DNA of 64,000 nucleotides from Panorpa germanica (Eukaryota; Arthropoda; Insecta; Mecoptera; Panorpidae): contig OY783219.1 of assembly GCA_963678705.1 (NCBI GenBank), positions 3,224,001 to 3,288,000 on the forward strand, read 5' to 3'. Below are positions 22,361 to 36,151 of the stretch, in pieces. The stretch's first letter is position 1. Each line of letters opens with the position of its first letter. A model generated the notes under the pieces. That model did no database searches. It was not told the origin of the DNA and worked only from the letters and a program-made list of their open reading frames with translations. The translations under genes were made by a program, and so were the position numbers.

Positions 22361-23229
22361 ATGAGCTCCGGTAAGTGCTTTTTAATTATTACAGTAGTTT
22401 CCAAACTTGACTTAACTACAAATATAAGTAGTAACGCCCTCCTCCCCACTCTGTCTGTTTTATTCCTTTTTTTTCGGGTTTTTAGTTAAATATAGGTGTT
22501 AGGTAGGGAATTAGGTTTACTGATATCGATATTCCCGTGCACCTTAAGTGCCATACCCCACAGTTTGGAAACTACTGTTCTTTTGGTGTTGGGATGAAAA
22601 TATTTGTGCATGCTTGACACTTGTTGCAATTTTTATTATGAATTGTTGTGTTTTAGTGTTCAGTGATTAAAAGTGAAAAGTGATAAGTGAGAGTGCCGCG
22701 AATATGTTACTTATAATAGATACATAATTTATTAATTTAAATTATGAAAATTATTTGTGCATATTCGCTTGTGAAAAAAGTGATGATGAAATATATATTT
22801 TTAATTTTTTTTATTAAATTTTTTTTTTCAAATTTTTTTAAAATTTTTTTTTAAATTATTGTTTTATTTCATTTTTTTCTTTAACGTTATTATTATTTTT
22901 TATTTATTTTTCTTTTGTTTCATTTTTTTTCTTTAACGTTATTATCAATAAAATTAATAAAATATAATTTTCTTTTGTTTCATTTTTTTTCTATAATGTT
23001 ATTTTTTATTTTCTTATTTTTACTTTCTTCTTGATCTACGAGAAATCAATTTTATCTGGTCGCAATTGGACTATATTTGGAGGGAGCCAAAGACTCTTTA
23101 TGGCTTAATACGGACATGAATACCAAAGTCGCTTGGCACCAGAAGCCAATCATTTCTTCGGTGCCCAGACCAGTAATGCACGAAGTAAACAAAGGATACT
23201 ACAAAGAGAAGATTGAAAAACGCGACTAA
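22361..23229 (+). pseudogene. Small spliced reading frame, copy 2, acceptor shifted by one base
   Basis: ATG 22361 lies in exon 22333-22370 (donor CCGGTAAGT), encoding MSS plus one base. The terminal exon frame matching copy 1 runs from 23044 to TAA at 23227-23229, 61 codons, giving 65 residues if joined as in copy 1. It is basic and polar toward its end (KEKIEKRD). However, the acceptor reads CTACGAG where copy 1 has CTACAGG, so the AG moves one base downstream. Canonical splicing then gives MSSE plus 24 unrelated residues, ending at TGA 23117-23119. It may be a true lesion, an assembly or sequence error, or evidence that the 61-codon frame is used from another start (internal ATG at 23116). 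No family recognised. Confidence 0.35.
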
Positions 23230-26200
23230 TTCTAAATAACTGCACCTTTGTTGGAATACCAGCTATCTTGTCGTATCCTGGAGTTTTCTATACATTGAAT
23301 TCTTTCTTTTTTGAAAGAAACATCCATCTGTAACGATGAGTTGAAACTTTACAACTTCCTCGTTTACATCTGTTGTGGTTTTAGATGATTATGGTTGGAA
23401 TGTCTTCTTTAGATGCCGTTGTTTTGATTGGCAGCATATTTATTTGTTACTGTTCGCTTTTACTTCTGCGATGTTGACGGCATTGGATACCTTATTTATG
23501 TTTAGTGCTAGTTTCTTTTAAAATGTTACTCCTTGCACATTATTGTGCAAGTTCAGTATAGTTAGAAATTCGTAGTAGGAAATCGTTTTTGGTCCAAGCA
23601 AGTAACCAACACTAATGGCGGTGATAATGTTGAAACGGAGAAAGAAATTATAAACAAAATTTGTAAACAACTTACCTATAGTGAATGTCTATCTTTACTA
23701 CGTTCCATATACCAAGGCGGGAAGACGAGCTGCTGAAAAGTCCGTGTACTCTGCTCTGAAAGAAAGAAAAGATCGATCACATTTAAAATTGCAGATATAA
23801 TCAAAATCAATCGTATCATCTACAAATTCCTTCCTTTCAAAATCGATGACCCAATTTCTTTAAACACTTTTTCAATGTTGCTACTAATTTCAAGAATTCT
23901 GCACTGGTCACAATTGCGAAATTTACAAAATATCTTCGCGAATAAAAACGAGAAATACATGTTTTTTACAAAGAAGTTAAAAAGAAGGAAGATGGAAAAT
24001 TGTTCTACGGATAATGGCCATTAAAAATAAAACGAAAAATAATAGATCTAGAATTTCATGTTATTTAACTTATATCATAAATCGGGGTACAATTCTAATA
24101 ATACCATAAGAGTATTAACCAAGCCTACATCTCCACCCTTCCATTCGCACCTCAACTCACCCCAGGCAACCTGCTAATACTGTTTAAAATAATAACCGTT
24201 TAAGCACATAATGCCTTTGTAATGTTAATATACCACAAAAGCTAAATATTTATATACGAGTAGTATGTATATAAGTGTTAATACTAGAAAATTCTAGAAC
24301 AAACAAAACGAAGAACAAACATGTTATGAGATTTTGACAGGGGTGGACAAGACGTACATTGTGGGCACCGAAATTATATATGGAAATATATATAATAAAT
24401 TACCCTCACAAAATAAAATACCCTCACAAAATAAATTTTGTGGATGGGTCATCTGTTGGTGTCTTTTTGAAATCGCTATTCAAACTACACCGCTAAGTAT
24501 TTTCAAATGATTTCTACTTGATTCAAGAGAGTAATATCTTCGGATTAACGAAAAGCAATTATAATCTTTAGCAGATTTTCTACACAAAAGTTGTGCATAA
24601 AAATGCAGTATGCGAAAATTGAGAGTGAAAAGTAAAAACAAATAGGAGAAATCGGCAGAGCGTCTTAGAAACTTCTGGAAATAAAACTCAGAGGGTAAAA
24701 AGAAGCAAAGAAGATTTAACGAAAAGTCTTAACAAGGGTCCGTGCTTTAAGTACGGTAAGTGCAACATGATCTTTTGATTATTTATGGAACACAATTTCA
24801 CTTGGTTTGGTAGTAGACCCTCATCTTCACCCAATTATCGATTGTTTGTGACTTGTTGGACATATATTTCCGTTCAGTTCGTTCTTTGTTCGTGGGTTAT
24901 TCAAGAAACAACATTCCTTAATATTTTCTCATAAAAGTTGTCTAACGGCAAGCAAACCAAGCAAAACGAAGAAGCCGTAATCTTAAATGAAATCTGTATT
25001 GTAAAAAGAGAAGTGTCTACAACTTCGTTGCAAAGTATATCGAATTATTTCGAAACAGTATATTGTTATCCGCGTTGGTGCATTGTTTGTTTTAGTCGGT
25101 AGTTGGATTTAGGGCATATCAAAGAAGCCCTTACCTTGTAAAATTGTGACCACCTCTGCTATAGACCTACAGTAGGTGTATGGTATATCAAAGTATCAAC
25201 AACACCATATACACGAAGATTAACGCTGTTAGTACTGAGATTTTCCGCCGTAAGGCGCTGTCTATTGTTACTCTAACATTAGCACAAGCCTCCAGGGCCC
25301 TTAACTATACAGGCAACACACACACACGCAGACTAGCGCCGCGACAGTACAAGACGCTAGTCTTAACACAATTAGCCGCAATGATGGATGTTCTTCTGTA
25401 TCAATCTTGACGCCGAGTCTACAAGAGTACAAGAGATTCCGATAGTGATGGAAAACGAGTAGCAAACATCGATATTTTGTTATAAAACTTTTTTTAAACC
25501 ATCGATATTCGACGTTCTTTAGATTACAAATTCATTTCCTAAAGAAATTATTCAGAAAAATTAATTCTGATCTATAGCTTGTAGCAAGCTAGTAAGTTTG
25601 AAACGCTTCTGATATTAAGTTGTCCGCATTCTTTGTTGGTCATCATTCTTTTTGTCTTTTACATTGTCTTTCTATTTCTATTTGTTTCAATACTCATTAG
25701 AGTAACGTCGTTGTCTAAAAATTATAGACTTTCAATTCCTTGACTCTTGTTCTGTCTTGGAATTTAGCACGCGTTTCATAATAAACTGCGTGAGGCACTA
25801 AAAGTGTTTTTGTTGCCAATTTGTGAAGTTCGAAGTGATTGTCAGCCCTAATTTAATATCCCATTTCGTGTAACACACTACTTTATAACAAGATTCGGTA
25901 TTGTTGCATACTTCAGACATTCCTGGCAGTGGGTGTGGGTATGACGCAAGGTGTATGGGTAATTGAATAAAGGGGTTCACATATACTATATTGTACGTAA
26001 AATATGAACCAGGAACTAGAATTCTGGATCCAAGATTCGCAAACCAGGAACAGGGATCCGTTGTTATTAATATATTAAGTCCCAAAGAGTAGAGACATCA
26101 TAAATTTAAATCTTATCAACTAAACGTTGTTGACAGGCGAAACATTCAGCCAATTCTTAAGTGCTTTTATCGATTATTTAAAAAAAAATCATGTTTCAAC

Positions 26201-27799
26201 ATGTTGTGATGTCTAACGCAAAAGGATCCACGAGTTTGGATTGTTACAAAGGATATCACCATCTAATTATCCTGAAAAAGACATCCTTAGGACAATTGAT
26301 TCCACGACCAGACACTGGCGAGGCGTTAAAACATCCGTCTATTTCAATAGGCGTGAAGTTAGCCTTATCCAATTGAATAACCCAGGCCATTATTCCATGT
26401 GTTCACATGGGGTAGGTACTGTGGGGTTCGCCATGCGTTGTAGAGGGTTGCTAACCCTCTGACACACTTCACACACCTTAGCTTTGTGCCACAAAGAGGA
26501 AGGGGCGACACACTATACTCGTACACCCCTACAATATAACGCTTTGCTGTTGTTTAGTTTTGTTTTTGTTTTTGTTTCGATGTTTTCTTCTCTTCAGTGG
26601 TTCTTTCCTGAATAGCTCCTCATCCCTTTATCCCGGTTATCCTGTTCGTTCCCGTGTTAGGAACTTTGTCCGAAGCAACAGAGCGTTAACGTCGGTATTA
26701 AAGTTGTAACCGAGAGTACGGAACCTTAAGAGGGCGGATTAAATTGTGACAGAAGGGTAGAAAGGTGAAGGGGTGGTCTATGTATACCAGGGGGGTTGGT
26801 TGTAATAGCTACTTGTGTGAGATAATGTAGAAACGACAAATGAAAAACAAATTAATATAAGAAAAAACGAAAAAATAAAAATATAAAATAAAAATACCTA
26901 TCTTCTGAGTTCCCACGGAATTCTCCAAGGCAGATACACCCCCTCCGACCTCCCCACTCTTCCTCATACCACTGACACCAGCGGTACCAATGTACATCTG
27001 TACACGAAAACTCCTCCAGTGTAGGAATTTAATTTTATCTTTGTTTTCCAATTGGAAAATTATTTTTTTGACAGTAAGCTGTAAGGGTAGATTTATTGGA
27101 ACTATTTTTCTTTCAAAATGATGATTTGTGGCTAACTCCATTAAACCAGGATCCGTCAAGTGATTAGTAATGTTTTTATATAAAAGAGATTTTTGAACAG
27201 CCCTAGGAGTATGTCTAACACACATGCTTCTCTTCGTTTCGCTTAACGCACAACACAAAGCTCTTCAGCGTCTTAAAACATTTAATTCCTCCTCAGAAAT
27301 TCAACTTTATAATTTATACATCATATAAATAATAAACACATAAATATATTCCAAACACATAAGTATTAAGTATACACAAGATGATTGTACAACGCCCCCC
27401 GCACCCCCTACTCCGTATCCAGTGCAGTTCAAAAACACTTTACTTTTATTAAGGATAGAGAAGAAAACGAATTACTCACAAAGTTCACTACAAAGTTTAA
27501 GAGGAGATATTCTTGAAGAAGAACAAGTGACTTAAGGCGCCTGAAGACATTTAGAGAGATATGTACTTTGTAAAAGAGGAGGAGGAGTATAAGGAAGGGT
27601 GATTTGCAGAGAAAGCAACTGATGGTAGAGTACAGGATACCGATACTCTGTATTATGAACCAATTATTATAATATTTGTCTTCGATATATTACCAGCGCT
27701 CAACTTACAAGTACTTTAACAATTTTACTGAAGAATTCAAATATCATCGTCTACGATACGGTCTAAATAATGTGAATTAAAAACTTCGAAAGTAACGAG
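23230..27799. other. Single-copy stretch without a recognised gene
   Basis: The first part may be the 3' untranslated region of the small spliced frame; AATAAA signals occur at 23941 and 24026. A perfect hairpin CTTGCACA-TTAT-TGTGCAAG lies at 23532-23551. Two adjacent short hairpins lie at 26395-26410 (CCATGT / ACATGG) and 26442-26460 (AGAGGGTT / AACCCTCT). Open frames of 61-95 codons on both strands show no motif. Confidence 0.5.
26809..27258 (-). other. Longest isolated open frame, unassigned
   Basis: A 149-codon minus-strand frame from ATG at 27258. Roughly the first 110 residues are mixed and basic, with no recognised domain. The last ~35 are almost all F, I, Y, L and S, the translation of an AT-rich run, and end near 26812. 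No signal peptide at the start, no splice context and no second copy. It may be chance, or an exon of a gene otherwise outside view. Confidence 0.15.
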
Positions 27800-27911
27800 C
27801 CGCAATACATAGACCTGTAAATAAAATATGATGTCAATCATAAATCGTCAATAACAAAATGATATCGCAGGTGAATCTATCGCACATCCAACAATCGGCT
27901 TTAAACTGACA
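27800..27911 (+). repeat. Degraded left edge of the satellite array
   Basis: Words such as ATAGACCTGTAAATAAAATA near 27810 align loosely with the GAGACCTATAAAATACG part of the monomer. Similarity rises toward AAACTGACAATTTTAAATAAAC at ~27903. Such decayed edges are usual for satellite arrays, where homogenisation fails at the borders. Confidence 0.4.
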
Positions 27912-30861
27912 ATTTTAAATAAACAACGCTTAAAGTATATAAGCAATTGGTCTATCTTCATGCAAGTGAAAATAAGTTATGATTGCATAAATTGCAACCC
28001 TCTTTACAAGTGGTCTATAAAGACTAGACAGGTACAGAACACCGATGTCTTGGTCTATATTTTTGTGTGTAGTGTTTAGGTTAAGGTTTTAGGTTAAGGT
28101 TTATAATGGCTAGACATTTAAAGGACAACAACGATTTAGTCTAGCACACACAGAGACCTATAAAATACGAAAACTGTTTCCCTCTTTAGAACAGTTCATC
28201 TCTCTGAAGACCAATGTGTACAGCATTTCAACGACAGTGGCAATTTTTAATAAACAACGCTTAAAGTATATAAGCAATTGGTCTATCTTCATGCAAGTGA
28301 AAATAAGTTATGATTGCATAAATTGCAACCCTCTTTACAAGTGGTCTATAAAGACTAGACAGGTACAGAACACCGATGTCTTGGTCTATATTTTTGTGTG
28401 TAGTGTTTAGGTTAAGGTTTTAGGTTAAGGTTTATAATGGCTAGACATTTAAAGGACAACAACGATTTAGTCTAGCACACAGAGAGACCTATAAAATACG
28501 AAAACTGTTTCCCTCTTTAGAACAGTTCATCTCTCTGAAGACCAATGTGTACAGCATTTCAACGACAGTGGCAATTTTTAATAAACAACGCTTAAAGTAT
28601 ATAAGCAATTGGTCTATCTTCATGCAAGTGAAAATAAGTTATGATTGCATAAATTGCAACCCTCTTTACAAGTGGTCTATAAAGACTAGACAGGTACAGA
28701 ACACCGATGTCTTGGTCTATATTTTTGTGTGTAGTGTTTAGGTTAAGGTTTTAGGTTAAGGTTTATAATGGCTAGACATTTAAAGGACAACAACGATTTA
28801 GTCTAGCACACAGAGAGACCTATAAAATACGAAAACTGTTTCCCTCTTTAGAACAGTTCATCTCTCTGAAGACCAATGTGTACAGCATTTCAACGACAGT
28901 GGCAATTTTTAATAAACAACGCTTAAAGTATATAAGCAATTGGTCTATCTTCATGCAAGTGAAAATAAGTTATGATTGCATAAATTGCAACCCTCTTTAC
29001 AAGTGGTCTATAAAGACTAGACAGGTACAGAACACCGATGTCTTGGTCTATATTTTTGTGTGTAGTGTTTAGGTTAAGGTTTTAGGTTAAGGTTTATAAT
29101 GGCTAGACATTTAAAGGACAACAACGATTTAGTCTAGCACACACAGAGACCTATAAAATACGAAAACTGTTTCCCTCTTTAGAACAGTTCATCTCTCTGA
29201 AGACCAATGTGTACAGCATTTCAACGACAGTGGCAATTTTTAATAAACAACGCTTAAAGTATATAAGCAATTGGTCTATCTTCATGCAAGTGAAAATAAG
29301 TTATGATTGCATAAATTGAAACCCTCTTTACAAGTGGTCTATAAAGACTAGACAGGTACAGAACACCGATGTCTTGGTCTATATTTTTGTGTGTAGTGTT
29401 TAGCTTAAGGTTTTAGGTTAAGGTTTATAATGGCTAGACATTTAAAGGACAACAACGATTTAGTCTAGCACACAGAGAGACCTATAAAATACGAAAACTG
29501 TTTCCCTCTTTAGAACAGTTCATCTCTCTGAAGACCAATGTGTACAGCATTTCAACGACAGTGGCAATTTTTAATAAACAACGCTTAAAGTATATAAGCA
29601 ATTGGTCTATCTTCATGCAAGTGAAAATAAGTTATGATTGCATAAATTGCAACCCTCTTTACAAGTGGTCTATAAAGACTAGACAGGTACAGAACACCGA
29701 TGTCTTGGTCTATATTTTTGTGTGTAGTGTTTAGGTTAAGGTTTTAGGTTAAGGTTTATAATGGCTAGACATTTAAAGGACAACAACGATTTAGTCTAGC
29801 ACACAGAGAGATCTATAAAATACGAAAACTATTCTCTCTTTAGAACAGTTCATCTCTCTAAAGACCAATGTGTACAGCATTTCAACGACAGTGACAATTT
29901 TTAATAAACAACGCTTAAAGTATATAAGCAATTGGTCTATCTTCATGCAAGTGAAAATAAGTTATGATTGCATAAATTGCAACCCTCTTTACAAGTGGTC
30001 TATAAAGACTAGACAGGTACAGAACACCGATGTCTTGGTCTATATTTTTGTGTGTAGTGTTTAGGTTAAGGTTTTAGGTTAAGGTTTATAATGGCTAGAC
30101 ATTTAAAGGACAACAACGATTTAGTCTAGCACACAGAGAGACCTATAAAATACGAAAACTTTTCTCTCTTTAGAACAGTTCATCTATCTGAAGACCAATG
30201 TGTCCAGCATTTCAACGACAGTGACAATTTTTAATAAACAACGCTTAAAGTATATAAGCAATTGGTCTATCTTCATGCAAGTGAAAATAAGTTATGATTG
30301 CATAAATTGCAACCCTCTTTACAAGTGGTCTATAAAGACTAGACAGGTACAGAACACCGATGTCTTGGTCTATATTTTTGTGTGTAGTGTTTTTTGTGTA
30401 GTGTTTAGGTTAAGGTTTATAATGGCTAGACATTTAAAGGACAACAACGATTTAGTCTAGCACACAGAGAGACCTATAAAATACGAAAACTTTTCTCTCT
30501 TTAGAACAGTTCATCTATCTGAAGACCAATGTGTCCAGCATTTCAACGACAGTGACAATTTTTAATAAACAACGCTTAAAGTATATAAGCAATTGGTCTA
30601 TCTTCATGCAAGTGAAAATAAGTTATGATTGCATAAATTGCAACCCTCTTTACAAGTGGTCTATAAAGACTAGACAGGTACAGAACACCGATGTCTTGGT
30701 CTATATTTTTGTGTGTAGTGTTTAGGTTAAGGTTTTAGGTTAAGGTTTATAATGGCTAGACATTTAAAGGACAACAACGATTTAGTCTAGCACACAGAGA
30801 GACCTATAAAATACGAAAACTGTTTCCCTCTTTAGAACAGTTCATCTCTCTGAAGACCAAT

Positions 30862-33800
30862 GTGTACAGCATTTCAACGACAGTGGCAATTTTTAATAAA
30901 CAACGCTTAAAGTATATAAGCAATTGGTCTATCTTCATGCAAGTGAAAATAAGTTATGATTGCATAAATTGCAACCCTCTTTACAAGTGGTCTATAAAGA
31001 CTAGACAGGTACAGAACACCGATGTCTTGGTCTATATTTTTGTGTGTAGTGTTTAGGTTAAGGTTTTAGGTTAAGGTTTATAATGGCTAGACATTTAAAG
31101 GACAACAACGATTTAGTCTAGCACACAGAGAGACCTATAAAATACGAAAACTGTTTCCCTCTTTAGAACAGTTCATCTCTCTGAAGACCAATGTGTACAG
31201 CATTTCAACGACAGTGGCAATTTTTAATAAACAACGCTTAAAGTATATAAGCAATTGGTCTATCTTCATGCAAGTGAAAATAAGTTATGATTGCATAAAT
31301 TGCAACCCTCTTTACAAGTGGTCTATAAAGACTAGACAGGTACAGAACACCGATGTCTTGGTCTATATTTTTGTGTGTAGTGTTTAGGTTAAGGTTTTAG
31401 GTTAAGGTTTATAATGGCTAGACATTTAAAGGACAACAACGATTTAGTCTAGCACACACAGAGACCTATAAAATACGAAAACTGTTTCCCTCTTTAGAAC
31501 AGTTCATCTCTCTGAAGACCAATGTGTACAGCATTTCAACGACAGTGGCAATTTTTAATAAACAACGCTTAAAGTATATAAGCAATTGGTCTATCTTCAT
31601 GCAAGTGAAAATAAGTTATGATTGCATAAATTGAAACCCTCTTTACAAGTGGTCTATAAAGACTAGACAGGTACAGAACACCGATGTCTTGGTCTATATT
31701 TTTGTGTGTAGTGTTTAGCTTAAGGTTTTAGGTTAAGGTTTATAATGGCTAGACATTTAAAGGACAACAACGATTTAGTCTAGCACACAGAGAGACCTAT
31801 AAAATACGAAAACTGTTTCCCTCTTTAGAACAGTTCATCTCTCTGAAGACCAATGTGTACAGCATTTCAACGACAGTGGCAATTTTTAATAAACAACGCT
31901 TAAAGTATATAAGCAATTGGTCTATCTTCATGCAAGTGAAAATAAGTTATGATTGCATAAATTGCAACCCTCTTTACAAGTGGTCTATAAAGACTAGACA
32001 GGTACAGAACACCGATGTCTTGGTCTATATTTTTGTGTGTAGTGTTTAGGTTAAGGTTTTAGGTTAAGGTTTATAATGGCTAGACATTTAAAGGACAACA
32101 ACGATTTAGTCTAGCACACAGAGAGATCTATAAAATACGAAAACTATTCTCTCTTTAGAACAGTTCATCTCTCTAAAGACCAATGTGTACAGCATTTCAA
32201 CGACAGTGACAATTTTTAATAAACAACGCTTAAAGTATATAAGCAATTGGTCTATCTTCATGCAAGTGAAAATAAGTTATGATTGCATAAATTGCAACCC
32301 TCTTTACAAGTGGTCTATAAAGACTAGACAGGTACAGAACACCGATGTCTTGGTCTATATTTTTGTGTGTAGTGTTTAGGTTAAGGTTTTAGGTTAAGGT
32401 TTATAATGGCTAGACATTTAAAGGACAACAACGATTTAGTCTAGCACACAGAGAGACCTATAAAATACGAAAACTGTTTCCCTCTTTAGAACAGTTCATC
32501 TCTCTGAAGACCAATGTGTCCAGCATTTCAACGACAGTGACAATTTTTAATAAACAACGCTTAAAGTATATAAGCAATTGGTCTATCTTCATGCAAGTGA
32601 AAATAAGTTAAAATTGCATAAATTCCAACCCTCTTTACAAGTGGTCTATAAAGACTAGACAGGTACAGAACACCGATGTCTTGGTCTATATTTTTGTGTG
32701 TAGTGTTTAGGTTAAGGTTTTAGGTTAAGGTTTATAATGGCTAGACATTAAAAGGACAACAACGATTTAGTCTAGCACACAGAGAGACCTATAAAATACG
32801 AAAACTGTTCTCTCTTTAAATAGTTCATCTCTCTGAAGACCAATGTGTCCAGCATTTCAACGACAGTGACAATTTTTAATAAACAACGCTTAAAGTATAT
32901 AAGCAATTGGTCTATCTTCATGCAAGTGAAAATAAGTTAAAATTGCATAAATTCCAACCCTCTTTACAAGTGGTCTATAAAGACTAGACAGGTACAGAAC
33001 ACCGATGTCTTGGTCTATATTTTTGTGTGTAGTGTTTAAGTTAAGGTTTTAGGTTAAGGTTTATAATGGCTAGACATTTAAAGGACAACAACGATTTAGT
33101 CTAGCACACAGAGAGACCTATAAAATACGAAAACTGTTTCCCTCTTTAGAACAGTTCATCTCTCTGAAGACCAATGTGTCCAGCATTTCAACGACAGTGA
33201 CAATTTTTAATAAACAACGCTTAAAGTATATAAGCAATTGGTCTATCTTCATGCAAGTGAAAATAAGTTAAAATTGCATAAATTCCAACCCTCTTTACAA
33301 GTGGTCTATAAAGACTAGACAGGTACAGAACACCGATGTCTTGGTCTATATTTTTGTGTGTAGTGTTTAAGTTAAGGTTTTAGGTTAAGGTTTATAATGG
33401 CTAGACATTTAAAGGACAACAACGATTTAGTCTAGCACACAGAGAGACCTATAAAATACGAAAACTGTTTCCCTCTTTAGAACAGTTCATCTCTCTGAAG
33501 ACCAATGTGTACAGCATTTCAACGACAGTGGCAATTTTTAATAAACAACGCTTAAAGTATATAAGCAATTGGTCTATCTTCATGCAAGTGAAAATAAGTT
33601 ATGATTGCATAAATTGCAACCCTCTTTACAAGTGGTCTATAAAGACTAGACAGGTACAGAACACCGATGTCTTGGTCTATATTTTTGTGTGTAGTGTTTA
33701 GGTTAAGGTTTTAGGTTAAGGTTTATAATGGCTAGACATTTAAAGGACAACAACGATTTAGTCTAGCACACAGAGAGACCTATAAAATACGAAAACTGTT

Positions 33801-36151
33801 TCCCTCTTTAGAACAGTTCATCTCTCTGAAGACCAATGTGTACAGCATTTCAACGACAGTGGCAATTTTTAATAAACAACGCTTAAAGTATATAAGCAAT
33901 TGGTCTATCTTCATGCAAGTGAAAATAAGTTATGATTGCATAAATTGCAACCCTCTTTACAAGTGGTCTATAAAGACTAGACAGGTACAGAACACCGATG
34001 TCTTGGTCTATATTTTTGTGTGTAGTGTTTAGGTTAAGGTTTTAGGTTAAGGTTTATAATGGCTAGACATTTAAAGGACAACAACGATTTAGTCTAGCAC
34101 ACACAGAGACCTATAAAATACGAAAACTGTTTCCCTCTTTAGAACAGTTCATCTCTCTGAAGACCAATGTGTACAGCATTTCAACGACAGTGGCAATTTT
34201 TAATAAACAACGCTTAAAGTATATAAGCAATTGGTCTATCTTCATGCAAGTGAAAATAAGTTATGATTGCATAAATTGAAACCCTCTTTACAAGTGGTCT
34301 ATAAAGACTAGACAGGTACAGAACACCGATGTCTTGGTCTATATTTTTGTGTGTAGTGTTTAGCTTAAGGTTTTAGGTTAAGGTTTATAATGGCTAGACA
34401 TTTAAAGGACAACAACGATTTAGTCTAGCACACAGAGAGACCTATAAAATACGAAAACTGTTTCCCTCTTTAGAACAGTTCATCTCTCTGAAGACCAATG
34501 TGTACAGCATTTCAACGACAGTGGCAATTTTTAATAAACAACGCTTAAAGTATATAAGCAATTGGTCTATCTTCATGCAAGTGAAAATAAGTTATGATTG
34601 CATAAATTGCAACCCTCTTTACAAGTGGTCTATAAAGACTAGACAGGTACAGAACACCGATGTCTTGGTCTATATTTTTGTGTGTAGTGTTTAGGTTAAG
34701 GTTTTAGGTTAAGGTTTATAATGGCTAGACATTTAAAGGACAACAACGATTTAGTCTAGCACACAGAGAGATCTATAAAATACGAAAACTATTCTCTCTT
34801 TAGAACAGTTCATCTCTCTAAAGACCAATGTGTACAGCATTTCAACGACAGTGACAATTTTTAATAAACAACGCTTAAAGTATATAAGCAATTGGTCTAT
34901 CTTCATGCAAGTGAAAATAAGTTATGATTGCATAAATTGCAACCCTCTTTACAAGTGGTCTATAAAGACTAGACAGGTACAGAACACCGATGTCTTGGTC
35001 TATATTTTTGTGTGTAGTGTTTAGGTTAAGGTTTTAGGTTAAGGTTTATAATGGCTAGACATTTAAAGGACAACAACGATTTAGTCTAGCACACAGAGAG
35101 ACCTATAAAATACGAAAACTGTTTCCCTCTTTAGAACAGTTCATCTCTCTGAAGACCAATGTGTCCAGCATTTCAACGACAGTGACAATTTTTAATAAAC
35201 AACGCTTAAAGTATATAAGCAATTGGTCTATCTTCATGCAAGTGAAAATAAGTTAAAATTGCATAAATTCCAACCCTCTTTACAAGTGGTCTATAAAGAC
35301 TAGACAGGTACAGAACACCGATGTCTTGGTCTATATTTTTGTGTGTAGTGTTTAGGTTAAGGTTTTAGGTTAAGGTTTATAATGGCTAGACATTAAAAGG
35401 ACAACAACGATTTAGTCTAGCACACAGAGAGACCTATAAAATACGAAAACTGTTCTCTCTTTAAATAGTTCATCTCTCTGAAGACCAATGTGTCCAGCAT
35501 TTCAACGACAGTGACAATTTTTAATAAACAACGCTTAAAGTATATAAGCAATTGGTCTATCTTCATGCAAGTGAAAATAAGTTAAAATTGCATAAATTCC
35601 AACCCTCTTTACAAGTGGTCTATAAAGACTAGACAGGTACAGAACACCGATGTCTTGGTCTATATTTTTGTGTGTAGTGTTTAAGTTAAGGTTTTAGGTT
35701 AAGGTTTATAATGGCTAGACATTTAAAGGACAACAACGATTTAGTCTAGCACACAGAGAGACCTATAAAATACGAAAACTGTTTCCCTCTTTAGAACAGT
35801 TCATCTCTCTGAAGACCAATGTGTCCAGCATTTCAACGACAGTGACAATTTTTAATAAACAACGCTTAAAGTATATAAGCAATTGGTCTATCTTCATGCA
35901 AGTGAAAATAAGTTAAAATTGCATAAATTCCAACCCTCTTTACAAGTGGTCTATAAAGACTAGACAGGTACAGAACACCGATGTCTTGGTCTATATTTTT
36001 GTGTGTAGTGTTTAAGTTAAGGTTTTAGGTTAAGGTTTATAATGGCTAGACATTTAAAGGACAACAACGATTTAGTCTAGCACACAGAGAGACCTATAAA
36101 ATACGAAAACTGTTTCCCTCTTTAGAACAGTTCATCTCTCTGAAGACCAAT
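30862..36151 (+). repeat. Two tandem 8-monomer blocks (2645 bp each)
   Basis: Monomers starting 30862-33176 and 33507-35821 follow the same order of variants, including the monomer with AAATTGAAACC and TTTAGCTTAAGG (31524, 34169) and three with GTTAAAATTGCATAAATTCC. The block seems to have been duplicated inside a 12-monomer unit. Confidence 0.85.

Larger units (their letters stand above)
20306..23090 (+). repeat. Tandem duplication II, copy 2 (~2.78 kb)
   Basis: This collinear second copy begins exactly where copy 1 is cut inside its terminal exon. It differs by an extra stem-loop unit (~105 bases), fewer GTTTGTAGCA words, a shorter TAGGTGTTAGGTAGG region near 22490, and a rearranged T-rich tract. 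Beyond ~23090 the sequence is single-copy and continues the native terminal exon. Confidence 0.92.

Noticed and set aside
20260-23229. GLYLEGA in the terminal exon as a dynein heavy chain C-terminus
   Set aside because: A similar word occurs near the end of axonemal dynein heavy chains, but the residues after it do not follow that family and the upstream exon is a short start exon.
25180-25410. 76-codon + strand open frame near 25.2 kb
   Set aside because: Composition is ordinary and part of it covers a CACACA run; there is no family resemblance or neighbouring exon.
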